From the NCBI GenBank assembly GCA_012295275.1, contig CM022665.1, forward strand, positions 22,203,502-22,267,501: a stretch of DNA of 64,000 nucleotides, written 5' to 3'. Positions 1-31,761 of this stretch are shown one piece after another (within the stretch, counting starts at the first letter, position 1; every line of letters begins with the position of its first letter). This DNA comes from Chrysomallon squamiferum (taxonomy: Eukaryota > Mollusca > Gastropoda > Neomphalida > Peltospiridae). The translations under genes were made by a program, and so were the position numbers. Under the pieces are notes generated by a model that made no database searches, was not told the origin of the DNA, and saw nothing but the letters and a program-made list of their open reading frames with translations.

Positions 1-256
1 GATATGTCTACACATGTATTTCTATGTCTGTGTGTGCGTGAAAAATAGTCATCTTTCTATTCATCTAAATATTACAAATGATACACTTGTTTTTATAAAA
101 TATTAACCGTTATAGGACAGCCTTAATTCTTTATGTTTTGCATACATTTTAATTTCATTTCACACATTTCATATCTACCATTTCAGACACATTCATTTAG
201 ACCTTTTTTTAATTTTGGCACAATAACTTTTCATTTTTTTGGTAGAATCACACATT

Positions 257-745
257 TAATTTAGTACATCTATTGCACCACTTCATTGTTTTGCAGTCAC
301 TGCTTCACTTCATTTTTTAAAATATACTGCACCACTTCATTGTTTTTGCAGTCACTGCATCATTTTATTGTTTTGCAGTCACTGCTTCACTTCATTTTTT
401 AAAATATACTGCACCACTTCATTCTTTTTGCAGTCACTGCATCATTTTATTGTTTTGCAGTCACTGCTTCACTTCATTTTTTAAAATATACTGCACCACT
501 TCATTGATTTTGCAGTCACTCATCATTTTATTGTTTTGCAGTCACTGCTTCACTTCATTTTTTAAAATATACTGCACCACTTCATTGATTTTGCAGTCAC
601 TCATCATTTTATTGTTTTGCAGTCACTGCTTCACTTCATTTTTTAAAATATACTGCACCACTTCATTGATTTTGCAGTCACTCATCATTTTATTGTTTTG
701 TTCACATCTACTGCATCACTTCATTTTTTTTGCACAGTTGCTTCA
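257..745. repeat. 81-82 bp minisatellite, about 5-6 copies
   Basis: Units of the form cactgcttcacttcatttttt, aaaatatactgcaccacttc and ttttgcagtcactgcatcat recur with aaaatatact at about 319, 401, 483, 564 and 645, a period of 81-82 bp. Each unit holds two related 40-bp halves. Copies 3-5 share cattgattttgcagtcactc, so the array was homogenised from the right. An open frame across it (450-803, plus strand) is only the repeat read through and is not a gene. Confidence 0.9.
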
Positions 746-807
746 TTATGCAGCTGCAGTAATAATATTCTTAGGTTGTGAAGTCTTTGCTTCATTTCTT
801 TGAAAAC
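746..807 (-). CDS. Possible terminal coding exon of the copine
   Basis: The 2028-1809 exon ends in phase 1 (ATG TCA G, then gtaaat), so at least one more exon is required. Reading left, the first place that fits phase and has an acceptor is the cagtctcag/GTTTTC junction at 807/808. It gives GGT, then FQRNEAKTSQPKNIITAAA, then TAA at 746-748, and would complete a 610-residue protein. The polypyrimidine tract is poor and copine tails are not conserved, so another exon beyond the window edge is quite possible. If real, the 82-bp minisatellite at 257-745 is the start of the 3' UTR. Confidence 0.35.
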
Positions 808-1613
808 CTGAGACTGAGCGAGCCCTAATAGATTTCACAGTATGTGTGTGTGTGTCCTATAAAACACTCACACATCCATTTGACAGGTTCTGTCCTTGTT
901 CTAAGTGTGAACCACAGGTAGGGCACATGGGGCCTGAAATAGGATGAAACACAATAAATAATTAAAATACTGTAAAATACATTTTAAAAAGATTAAATTA
1001 AATCGGTTTTGTAACAACATTGATTTTTTCTGTTTTTAAATCTTTAACTATTAATTTAAAAAAAAAAAAATGTATTGTATTTATTATTATTGTTATCATT
1101 TTTTTTTTTTTCGCACATGCATATTCAATATCTGAAAGGATATTTTTAAACATAATTTGCGTAAGTCTCAGTTAGAACAATACAAACAGACCTAATGAAG
1201 GTTCAGACCATATGCATTAGTTCTGTAGAATTTTAGAATAATATATTTTATTATAATATGGTAATTTAACACATCATATGAATATCTGAATGCTGAACTT
1301 TACCTCACAATTTTCTATGAAGTAAACCATTGTAGAAATAAGTGCAAAATGATTAATTTTAATAGCTAATCGCTGATCTATACAATTAACATCGAAACTA
1401 AATTACTTAATGACATGTTAATAATTAATTTAATTAATTATCATTGTTTAACAAGAATGTTCTTGTATTATTTTATTATATAAAAACGGGTGACAGATGA
1501 TTTCATAATTTCAAAATTAGTGCACTGGCATTCAAGTATTTAAATTTAATTTCCAATTGATTTTAAAAAAAATAATATAAAACAAAACAACACAAATAAT
1601 ATAAATAATGTTA

Positions 1614-1654
<41 letters not shown>

Positions 1655-1808
1655 TAATAATAAATATAGTAATAATGACTGTAACAACAACAATAATAAC
1701 AACAATAATAATAATAATAGTAATAGCAACAACAACAAAAAAAAGTAACAATAATAAACTGTAAACATATCTATTCTATTAATGAAATCAGTGAAACACT
1801 AAATTTAC

Positions 1809-11968
<10,160 letters not shown>

Positions 11969-12201
11969 TATCAGAGATCTAGTAAAAGAAGAACAAAGAG
12001 ATTAACAATACAAATGGATTTTAATACGTTTTTTTTTTTTTTTTTCAAGCAAGTTAAAGATTTCTTAAGTTGAGTAATGTATATTAAAACTGATAAACTT
12101 ATAAGTTTGTGTGTGTAAACGTTTTTCGTGTAAAGTAATATTTCAGTTGTGTACGTAACAGCGAAGCGATGAATGGTAAATATCAAGATTTTATTAGTTT
12201 T

Positions 12202-12252
<51 letters not shown>

Positions 12253-12546
12253 GTATATCATAAAATAGATTTGGTTATCCTTAGCAGATTAGCAGACATG
12301 TTAAGGCTCAGTTTAAAATTTGTAGGTACACATAATTACGAAGGTATTTACGGTCACTGACTAAACAACACGTGATTATGTTTAATATGAATGAAAAGCA
12401 AATAAATAAATACACCCATGTGTGTTTCTCTATACGTTGTTTTTATTTCTGTATACACACACACAAACACACACACACACACACAAACTAACACAAACTC
12501 TCACATACACACACACACGTATACATAAGTGACAGGCAGACAGACG

Positions 12547-12550
<4 letters not shown>

Positions 12551-12641
<91 letters not shown>
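12551..12641. repeat. (GA)n microsatellite, 91 bp
   Basis: An uninterrupted dinucleotide tract in the copine 5' UTR intron, next to CA-rich simple sequence. Confidence 0.98.
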
Positions 12642-12644
<3 letters not shown>

Positions 12645-12700
12645 TATTTGGAGATTATAATTATTAAGATTATGATTTTTATTTATAAAAAAAAAAAAGC

Positions 12701-12732
<32 letters not shown>

Positions 12733-12782
12733 GAAGAAGAAGGAAAAAAACAAACACAGTCAGTCAAAAAGCAGATACTTAC

Positions 12783-12900
12783 CTTTTACACTATTTGAAA
12801 ATAGTTATATAATAACATATCTGCATATATTTATATAGACCATCGTAACATCACAATACACGATACACCAGGAGATAAATCCTGACAAGAACACTGTCAT
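12783..12900 (-). other. 5' untranslated exon of the copine (right end undefined)
   Basis: The coding exon starts at an acceptor (ttttactag, exon edge 11978) ten bases before the ATG, which means the 5' UTR is spliced. A consensus donor, GTAAAAG/gtaagt on the minus strand, lies at 12777-12785. It would make the region from 12783 rightwards the first exon. The transcription start cannot be placed; 12900 is only a nominal limit. Confidence 0.5.
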
Positions 12901-13410
12901 TTGTATGATTTTCTAAACATGACCCGTACTGTCACCTCAAGTACCGTGCCCAGTCGTGTTTACCTTATCACCATGGCGGTCCTACTTGTTGACTTAAGGG
13001 TTTTTCACTCGCTTTTGTGAATAACCGATAAAACGGTCCCAATCGTTTTGTCGTAGCCTTGATAATCACAATTAATTATATTGCTTATGATCCGAACAAA
13101 TGCTGTTTACGAAGAATTTTTATTGCAATAAAAGTTATTTTGATTAATTCCGTATGGTAAACGGTTTGCTGTAAGCATTCGTGATTTGCCGATACTAACT
13201 TAATCACTAAATTATAATAAATGAGGTACGTTAAGAGGAACACTGCTAAGAACCGTGGCGAATTGATCTGTCCATAAATTTCTAATCATACAAAGGAATG
13301 TCATTAATTTGACATACGTGAAGAATGAAATAATAGATGGTCGTTGTATTAAGTTACGATGTATTTCCGAAACTGATTTTACATCTACAGTAACATACTC
13401 AACTGCTATA

Positions 13411-13438
13411 CTACTACTACTACTACTACTACTACTAT

Positions 13439-13497
<59 letters not shown>

Positions 13498-13509
13498 TTA
13501 CTACTACTA
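13411..13509. repeat. (CTA)n microsatellite, about 33 units
   Basis: A CTA/CTATTA tract between the two genes. A related copy of the sequence to its right recurs at about 15083, next to another CTA-rich stretch. Confidence 0.97.
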
Positions 13510-13684
13510 TTTTCTATTTTGACTGGATTAAGTTAAATAACCATCAGTGCGTAATGATAAACAAAACAAACAAAAATTAAAAACTACATTTTGGTGCTGA
13601 GACATAATTTTATTCTGTTGGTGACATTTTAATTTATCAGACTGAATTATCCAGTCCTTGTTTATTGAAAAAAAAATTCGGTAG

Positions 13685-13800
13685 TGTGTGCAAAAATACG
13701 TAACTGACATATAGGACATTAAAAGCATTTAAAACACTGGAAAGGAAGTTTTATAAAAACCACGTAATAAATCAAATATTACTGACTGAGAAGTGAATCG
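13685..13800. repeat. Dispersed direct repeat, copy 1 (with 15083-15185)
   Basis: The core gtgcaaaaatacgtaactga, then ggacatt, catttaaa and gaagtt recur in the same order and spacing at 15083-15185, inside the last cadherin introns. Both copies follow a CTA-rich tract, so this is probably an old mobile-element fragment. Confidence 0.65.
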
Positions 13801-13901
13801 AATTGTAAGTTCATACTGAAAATGAATTGTAATGTTAGGAAAAATCGATTGTTAGAAATGATTGCTCTTGAAGAATGGAGTCGATTTTCGAATTTTTATT
13901 T

Positions 13902-23204
<9,303 letters not shown>

Positions 23205-23651
23205 CACTTTTTCTAATATGAAAATGTTAAATGTTTCTCAACACAGCTCATAAATATGATTCCTGTCATTCGCGTTAAAACACATTTGTTTGCCTTAGTA
23301 CACACTACGTGGGTTTCTAAAAGCAACGACAAAGTGCATTTACTTTAGTTGGTAAAAGGTATGATGTATGTATAGCCTAAAAAGAGGACCGCTATTTCTC
23401 TTTGGTCATCGCTTATTTGTGAGGTAAGCAGTCGTTTATTTAAGTTCGTGATCCAAACAAATACATACGTATTTCGTGTCATTGGTATCTCTATTAACTT
23501 GAACATAATAACAAATTGACTTAAATGCGCCATTGAACTTGACAAATTATTTCACGTTTTTAATTTCTAATTAATATTGTAGTCAGTTTACACTGAAAAA
23601 AATACTATCTATGGTTCAATCAAAAACTTTTAATGTTATTTACGTCATCTT

Positions 23652-23714
<63 letters not shown>

Positions 23715-23986
23715 TAATATTCTAAAACATAAATTGTGTTATTTACTTTTATCTACTGATATTTGTAAATGCTCCAACTTCAAACATTGAGTTCTTCGTT
23801 CTTGATCGTTGCGCAAAATTCCACTTAGAACTTCACCGTGCGTTGAATACAGATATATATATAGATATATATATTCGAATATTATACCGTATTAATATTT
23901 AACCATTGCTTATACACACGTGCATTATATAATATAATTTTAAACATATACCTCTCTTATCAATGAAACAGCAGTTGATTTTTTTC

Positions 23987-23999
<13 letters not shown>

Positions 24000-24071
<72 letters not shown>
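24000..24071. repeat. (GA)n microsatellite, block A
   Basis: A 72-bp GA tract next to a short CA run. Block B has its equivalent at 32899-32976. It lies 0.8 kb upstream of the cadherin start codon. Confidence 0.97.
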
Positions 24072-24072
<1 letters not shown>

Positions 24073-24206
24073 ATATCAAATTTCTTCCGTTGGGAGTGAA
24101 AGATTGATGAAAATATTTTTTAAACATTATTGTACAGGAATTTGTATTCATTGAAGGCATACTATACACTACAGCGCTGTAGTGATTAAAAATATGTGAC
24201 TTCTAG

Positions 24207-24717
24207 GGTGTCTTCCCATTTGGTAGAATTCCCAGTTCGTATAATTCCCATTTCGTAGAAAAAACTCGTGTACCGCAATACCTGATTACCTCTGTTTATA
24301 ATGAACTTGGCCTGTACATACATCTGGTTTCTTTCTAACATTCAGAGGCGGAGCGCATTGTTCCTAAATCAATTATGTAACATCAACCGAAAGCAGAATA
24401 AGCGTTCACTGCTCATTTGTTGTAGATTTTTTTATACCATTTCATTATTATCATCATCATCTTCTTCCTTCTCATTATCATCATCATAATCATCATCATC
24501 AACATTATTATTATTATAATATTATTACTATTATTGTTGTTGTTGTTATTATTATTATTATTGTTATTATTATTATTCGTATTCTTCTCTTCTTTTTTTT
24601 CGTATTATTATTATTATTATTATTATTTAAACTGGTCATTTCTAATTCATAAACATTTCCTTTCCGTTACAAAACAAGCGACCAATAATAAACAATTTTA
24701 CATCAATTTCATCTATC

Positions 24718-24771
<54 letters not shown>

Positions 24772-25708
24772 CGGCACGATGTGTTTTTTGTTAATTTTGC
24801 TTCTGTAAAAGAAAACGACAAAAATATTATAAATAACTAATTTTATTCAGCAATATAATTTGAAAAAAAACATATTGTACATACGAGTAATTCACTTATA
24901 TTCAGTAAATAGAATGTGAACGTTACATTTATCATTAACTGTTCGAATTAAACCATATTCAGCTTAACCATGTTCAAGATATATGTTACTCAGCATATTT
25001 ACGTTATGCACACATACATATTCACATTGTGCACATATTATATAATATATGTGACATAGTATGTTAATAGTATGTACACTAAAGATATTATGACCTGCAA
25101 ATACTTTGCAAAAGTCATAGCGACTGAAAATGTTTTTCCGCAGGACCAAATCATTGGGGACACATTTAGATCAATACCTTCTTTTTTAATTATTTACATT
25201 CACTACATTCGATACTTAGATTATTTCGATATTTGTCATATTTGCATACTTTATGCGATAAGCGATATCCATACTACAATAATACCTCAGATTAAAAATG
25301 TAATTGGTTCCAAATTTCCGATAGCTAAGTGAGATATCGTTAAGCGGGAGACTAATTTACATAGAATTAAGGTTAAAAGCAGTGGTTACTTTCTCGTTGA
25401 TGAAATTTGAGAAAAAAAGAAAGAAAAAAAAAAGGGAAATAAGGAGAAATAAAACAGCAGTTTAGACATAAATGATTTAATAGATTATAGATATTAAGTA
25501 AACAGTAAATCATTTACAAATCAGTTTATACAAATACATTAAGAAATAATTATATGCCGCTCATTGTGGGTTCATTTTTGTGGGTTTTGGTTTCATTTGT
25601 GATAATGTATTTTGTATTTAAAGTTATTGTCTTCCGTTTCTTTTTATCATCAGCATTTGCCGGTATCGTGTTATTCGTTTTGACATATTGGAAGAGCAGA
25701 TTACAAAC
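24207..25708. other. Spacer between blocks A and C; no gene seen
   Basis: The spacer contains (ATC)n and (TTA)n tracts (24445-24630), a 28-bp poly(A) at about 24722-24748, and AT-rich DNA with small palindromes around 25000-25080. It has no counterpart after block B. No coding exon is convincing. Confidence 0.6.
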
Positions 25709-25784
25709 GAGTAATTACTGTACAACATGTTAAATGTTAGTCGTACTTTTCTATACCGCTTTTGCCATATACAGGTATTTGTAA

Positions 25785-25840
<56 letters not shown>

Positions 25841-26761
25841 TAATAATAATAATAATAACAGTTAAAAAATGAATGAATGAATAAATAAATAAATGAACAG
25901 CTGAATATAATAAAAACATTTTCAGTGTGGTTGTGATATCTCTACAGCTGCATTCAGTATCCAAATATCTTCCAGAATATATTTTTGTGTCTTTTGGTTT
26001 GAATATATGTAGGTGTGTTTGTGTAATTGCGTTAATGCAGAGATCGTTATGCGAATAAATGTTCCATCAAAACTCGATATTTTAATAAAAGTATTTGAAA
26101 CGAGAAAATATACATACCACTGATGTAAACAGCAGAAAATTCAAGTAACACCAAATTAACGGCCATTGTTTCACATTAGTCCCCAGTGAGTTAAACATCG
26201 CCATCACTTTTTTCTAATATGAAAATGTTAAATGTTTCTCAACACAGCTCATAAATATGATTCCTGTCATTCGCGTTAAAACACATTTGTTTGCCTTAGT
26301 ACACACTACGTGGTTTTCTAAAAGCAACGACAAAGTGCATTTACTTTAGTTGGTAAAAGGTATGATGTATGTATAGCCTAAAAAGAGGACCGCTATTTCT
26401 CTTTGGTCATCGCTTATTTGTGAGGTAAGCAGTCGTTTATTTAAGTTCGTGATCCAAACAAATACATACGTATTTCGTTTCACTGGTATCTCTATTAACT
26501 TGAACATAATAACAAATTGACTTAAATGCGCCATTGAACTTTTTTTTTCAAATTATTTCACGTTTTTAATTTCTAATTAATATTGTAGTCAGTTTACATT
26601 GAAAAAAATACTATCTATGGTTCAATCAAAAACTTTTAATGTTATTTACGTCATCTTATATATATATATAATCTTCACATAGTTATTATATTCCTATTGT
26701 TATTTGTAAATGCTCCAACTTCAAACATTCAGTTTTTCGATCTCGATCGTTGAGCAAAATT
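25709..26761. repeat. Segmental duplication block C (third copy of the cadherin first-exon region)
   Basis: The block aligns with 22738-23820 and with the corresponding part of block B. It stops abruptly at gagcaaaatt, where block D1 begins. Its internal AAT tract is longer (about 25788-25858) than in block A. Confidence 0.93.
26118..26204 (-). CDS. Extra copy of the cadherin signal-peptide exon (block C)
   Basis: The 87 coding bases are identical to the first exon of the complete cadherin (23118-23204), including the ATG and the donor gtatgt. The encoded signal peptide (start MAMFNSLGTNVKQ) ends in phase 0. No exon-2 copy is present in block C, so this exon could only splice to exon 2 at 22720-22534, about 3.4 kb downstream on the same strand. 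It may be a second promoter/first exon or a silent duplicate; the sequence alone cannot tell. Confidence 0.7.
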
Positions 26762-27081
26762 GATGTGACTGCAAAAAGTTAATTTTAAATGTATCTTCTG
26801 TTAATATATTTAAAAAAATATTTTATACAGCACATATAAAATAGAAAATAGAGTACCTTACATTTTTTTTATGTTTGAAATCTATCATAATTAACTTGTC
26901 TTGAAAATCAAAGTAGTTCTTCTTGCCTGTAACATTTGCTGAGTTGTTTTTCTCTTTACTTTTAATTTGCAACCTTCTTTTAATTTCTATGATCTCTAGT
27001 TTCCTTTTATGCTTTATTTTATTGTATTTCATTTTATTTTATTTCATTTCATTTCAATTCAACTGTACTTATCAGATATGG

Positions 27082-28027
27082 TCATTTTCTTTGAAATCTG
27101 TTTCGAAGAAAAATTTTTGGTTTCGCAGATTCAGGTGGTTTCCTGTTTCGTTCTTCGATCATTTTTTCAATCATCTGAATTCTTTCTTCATTGGATTTCT
27201 GTTTTTTCTGCAGATCAGCTATTTCTGCATCTTTTTTTTCTTCTCTGACCATCAAATCAGCTAATTCTGCATCTTTTTTTTCTTCTCTAACCTTCAAATC
27301 AGCAATCTCTTCGTCATTTTGCTTCACTTTACCTTCAAGATTTTTTATTTTACCTCTTTCTTGCTCCTGCTCTGCCTCCATGCATTTAAGTTTCTCTTCA
27401 AGTTGTTTAATCTTTTCTTCGGCTGATTTCAGCTTCATCTCTTTGAGTTCTAGTTGTTTTTCGAGTTTTCTCATACCTTTTTCTGTGTCCACGCTTTCTT
27501 GTAACAGCCTTTTAATGTCTTCTATGGCTCGCATTATCGTTTCGTGCTGCTTCTTCGATTCCAGTGCCAGTGTTTGAGTTCTACTTTCAATCTCTGTTAC
27601 TTTTGTTCGCAGAAAATTCATCTTGCTTTCTTGTGTTTTTCGCCTGGTCCACTCGTTATTGAACTTGTCCTTGCTTCCTGCAGACTCTGGAATAATTTCT
27701 GGAAGCTTCTGTTTTGATTCTATTGTTTCACATAACTTGTTTCTTATGCTGTCGTAACGGGCGTTTTTCAAGGCTTCCAGAAAATGTTGGAAAAGCTTCA
27801 GATCCTCCGTGAGAGATGATTCGACTTGTAAGGAGTCGGATTCTCTTTAATTTATTATTTTCATTTTCAATTTCGTTTTTGTCATCGAGTGACAGTACGA
27901 AATTGGAATATAAATATGCAGTGATGTCGTTCGCCTCGACATTCATTTCAATTAACACAGCACATCTCTGCATACATTTCTCTCCTTCAGGATCCATTCT
28001 CTCACGTACGTTGACCAGCTTTGCCAT
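27082..28027 (-). pseudogene. CARD-coiled-coil gene, copy D1, broken by a frameshift
   Basis: The copy starts at MAKLVNVRERMDPEGEKC and follows the D2 protein through the CARD-like region to about residue 80 (HGGSEAFPTF). There one extra base compared with D2 (minus-strand CCAACATTTTCTGG against CCAGCTTTTCTGG, about 27786) shifts the frame. The remainder (KNARYDSIRNKL... to the end FLRNRFQRK) is fully open in the next frame to 27082. The coiled coil carries one more 14-residue unit than D2 (VREEKKDAELADLM then VREEKKDAEIADLQ). With one indel and no other stop it is either a young pseudogene or an assembly error. Confidence 0.8.
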
Positions 28028-28440
28028 TTTTACCTTGTATAAAACAACAGAAGTAGAAGTAGTAGTGATAGTAGTAGTAGTAGTAGTTGTAGAGATAGGA
28101 ATGGTAGTAGTAGTAGTAGAAGAAGTGGTAGAAATGGTAGTAGTAATAATGATAGGTATGGTAATGGTAATAGTAGTAATAACTTTAATAAAGGAAATAT
28201 ACAGTTATGTCACTCGAGGAATGACACACATGCATATTTGTATATGTATGTATGTATTTGTATATATATGTCTATTTTCGGATTTTGAAAATATTCTGTC
28301 TTATGTACTATGTCTGATTAGACTCTGTACATAGACAATATTCGGGAACGCATTAGCACAGGAGGACAAAGTCCAATCACGACCTCAGAAACCCCGTCAG
28401 ATGCTGCTGACAAGACTCGAACGTATGGTACCTATTCACC

Positions 28441-28760
28441 CGCAATGTATGTACGTTTGTATGTATGTATTATGTACGTGTGTACGTAAGCGAGTATATA
28501 TGTATGTCTCTCTATTTGAGTGTATGTATATATATATATATATTTATGTATAGATGTATGTATGTATATATATGTATGTTTATATGATGATTATAATAGT
28601 GTTGCATGCATGTATGCATATGTGTGTTTATGTATCTATTTATGTATATGTATATATGAATGCATCATGTATGTATGTATGTAGTTATGTATGTGTATTA
28701 ATATGTGGATATATAGTTATATACTGTGTTGTTATATATAATCTTCATTTTGCTATATTA
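28441..28760. repeat. (ATGT/ATAT)-rich simple sequence in block D1
   Basis: Imperfect tatgtatg and tatata runs. Block D2 has a shorter version at about 36005-36130 and lacks roughly 28390-28610, so this part has changed length between the copies. Confidence 0.85.
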
Positions 28761-29395
28761 TAGCGCGTTTCGAAACTTACCTGTCTGTCTGTCTGCGACA
28801 TATGTGTTAACACTGTCAGATTCTGAAAATGCAATGTTGGAAACGTCTATACTGATTCCTTGTAATATGTTTACCTTTGCTGTCTAAAACACATTCAGCC
28901 TGTTTTTTTCAAAAACAAACATGATTTGAATTCTCTATTGTAATGACAGACGTACGAATCATTATATTTAGAAACCACCACTGCTGAAAATAATCAGCCG
29001 GATCTTTGTATTCAGAACGATACAAGAGTCACGGTCTGAGTGAGGTGAATCATTCTTTCATAAAACACAAAGTAGACGGTAAACTGAATAGAGAAAGAGA
29101 TATATCGATAAGAGACTATTGAGATTTCTAAAACATTCATTTGTTCACTGGGTAAAATGTCTGGTGATCTGTGACTGACCACAATTTAACAAAGTATAAT
29201 ATGAATTACATGTGGACCCACCTAGAGAAATATTAGCACAGAGATAAGTTGTATGTCTTCAAGATAAACATAACACAGCTGGCTGAAAGGAAATAAAATA
29301 ATAATAACAACAACGACAAAAACAGTAATGATAATGATAATAATGATATGATTCTGACGATGGTGAAATATAAACTTTACCACAATAAACATTAT

Positions 29396-30149
29396 CTGAT
29401 GCCAAAAGTGACTGATTTGACTTTATTTCAGTATGAACCTTAAAAAATCTAAGGTAAGAAAAACCCTACCTGCACTTCTTTCTGCAGATACTAAAATTCT
29501 GACTGCAGCAAGATTAAGATGATGTATGACAGTTGCAGGAGGATGAACACGGATGACTCTATCAGAAGACTGTGAACCAATGAATTAACTCACTAAATGT
29601 TCAACATGGCCTGTTCCACGATATATTTAATCTTATTCATTTAAATAGCTTGCCTGACATTCAGTGCAGTTTGTTCACTATTGGCAATTACTTCTGTTTG
29701 CTTATTTGTATTCTGAATATGTTCCTCCTTGGTGTTTGTACGTTTGTATTCTAGTATTATGCTGTTATTTTAAAAAAAAGATAGTAACATGACCTAATTG
29801 TTATAATTTATTTTTATTGAATGTTCATCATATGTTGACCTTTGTTTTGATATTTGATCTCCTGTCGGCTTGAAACCAGTCAAAAATGACCTTTACCTTG
29901 ATCTTCTTGCATGACCTTAATCTACTATTGACCTGAAATATGTTCCAGATTATCAGGCATGTTTGAAAACCTTACAGTAGAGTCTAACATCACTGAAGCT
30001 AGTCAAGTGGTAAGCCATTTTCTATATCTTCCATGATTTTGGGCCTTTACATGTGATTACAAAATTGTTCCTTAAGATTTTTGTTTAGTTCACTCTGAGA
30101 TGGAGTCAAATCAGTCGCTATCTCACTTTGGGCATCCGATTCCTACGGA
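29396..30149. mobile_element. MITE-like element, copy in block B (left end truncated)
   Basis: This is the same element as at 20358-21131. The right terminal repeat is complete (attcctacgga at 30139-30149). The left repeat starts only at ctgatgcc, so about 11 terminal bases are missing and D1 sequence takes their place. Confidence 0.7.
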
Positions 30150-30269
30150 AGTACATCTCAGTCTACACTAAAAGAACCATGCTGTTGTGATATATTAACA
30201 CGATAATAATGACCGAGACAACGCCTTTACGACGCTTTTAAGCGGTTACGACCACGACTTAACCTGTAC

Positions 30270-30433
30270 ATGTCATCTGTGCACTCGGTGGTGCATTTGG
30301 AAGCACGTCTATTTCTAAACGTTTGGTTACAGATTTCCCATCGGCTGCCACACACGTAATGTACAGCATATACGTCGAGTACTTGAGGTCGCTTGTCGAC
30401 AGTCCTCCCACATAGTAAGCACTGAATACTAGA

Positions 30434-30507
<74 letters not shown>

Positions 30508-31703
30508 TAATAATAATAATAACAAATATTAATAATGACGATGATGATTGTCATAATAATAATAATAACAAGCAAACAAAAAAAAAAAAAAAAAAATTAC
30601 AACAACAAGAACAACCACAGCAGCAGCAACAACAACAACAACAACAATAATAATGATAATAATAATAACATCAACAACAGTAGGAGGAGGAGTAATGGTA
30701 GTAATAGCAGAAACAGAGGTAGTAGTAGTAGTTGTTGTGGTAGCAGTAGTAGTAGTAGAAAGATAGTTGGTGAAGTGATTGGAGAAAAAGATAAGACGAA
30801 TACGAGCTCTGTCCGAGAGGTATCCAGCCATTCTATATATTTTGAAAACTGGTACCGCATTCACAAAGGCCGATCTTGAAGATCAGGGTATACTCGTTTC
30901 ATGCCAAGGTCCTCCGTAAACATCTGTGAACCAATAGTCTACGTAATCCCTAGATCTTCTTCTAATTCTCGCACTGTAAATCGTTGATTCAACATTAATT
31001 GTTCGGGTGTTTTGCTTGACGAAGGCTTGTCAGAACTTTCACATGATCCCAAGTTTGTAGCAAAACTTGCAGATACACTGATCGTCTCGCTCGGCCACTG
31101 GCACACAGACCCCACGTTCACTCAGCGATTTCTGCCAGCCAAACGAATTTTGTCCATGTGAATGTGGATGATCATAGATATGCAGTAGAATCACCTTCCA
31201 AGTTACGTCAAAGGCGGTATACCAGTTCTCAAGTTATCCACAATGGCTGGATACCTTCCGGACAGATCTCGTATACATCATTTCTCCGTACATCTTTTAT
31301 CCTTCATTATTTATGTATAAACTTCTTATCTTTCTACCCATAGTTTCTAGAAGTCTTACAGTTTTTCCTCATCATTTCTACACGAATCTCACCTTTTCAC
31401 CAATCATTTCTAGAAGTTTTACCTTTTTCCCCGTCATTTCTCCACACATCAAAAGGCCCGGATTGCGAAATAGTCCTGTCAATATTACAAGAAGGACACA
31501 AATTGTCAGATGCTGATGAATCGTTACAAGGGATTTCAGTCAACTTTGTCTGCATGTAGACGTCTTCGTGTATGGACACGACTCCCAGATTCGCCATGTA
31601 CAGACATTCCTGAAACATTGCACATCTGAGTAATTACTGTACAACATGTTAAATGTTAGTCGTACTTTTCTATACCGCTTTTGCCATATACAGATATTTC
31701 TAA

Positions 31704-31761
<58 letters not shown>

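Larger units (their letters stand above)
11979..13901. other. Copine 5' region and intergenic gap to the cadherin 3' end
   Basis: The region holds the copine 5' UTR intron, a (CA)n tract at 12206-12250, degenerate CA repeats at about 12455-12519, (GA)n at 12551-12641, the probable copine first exon and promoter area (12783 to about 13100), a (CTA)n tract at 13411-13509, and the cadherin 3' UTR. AATAAA signals on the minus strand are visible right after the cadherin stop (about 13896) and at 13661-13666. Confidence 0.6.
26761..29395. repeat. Segmental duplication block D1 (with CARD pseudogene)
   Basis: This 2.6-kb block begins tgatgtgactgcaaaaagtt and ends accacaataaacatt. It is repeated at 34430-37090 (D2). 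It touches block C on its left and block B on its right with no spacer. Confidence 0.9.

Noticed and set aside
450-803. A 117-codon plus-strand frame with repeated CSHCFTSFFKIYCTTS units
   Set aside because: It is the 82-bp minisatellite read in frame; the period and sequence fully explain it.
13309-13536. Leu-rich plus-strand frame
   Set aside because: It is the (CTA)n tract translated; the real gene evidence here is on the minus strand.
27191-27577. Ser/Phe-rich plus-strand frames over the CARD genes (also 34883-35227)
   Set aside because: They are antisense shadows of the Lys/Glu-rich coiled coil.
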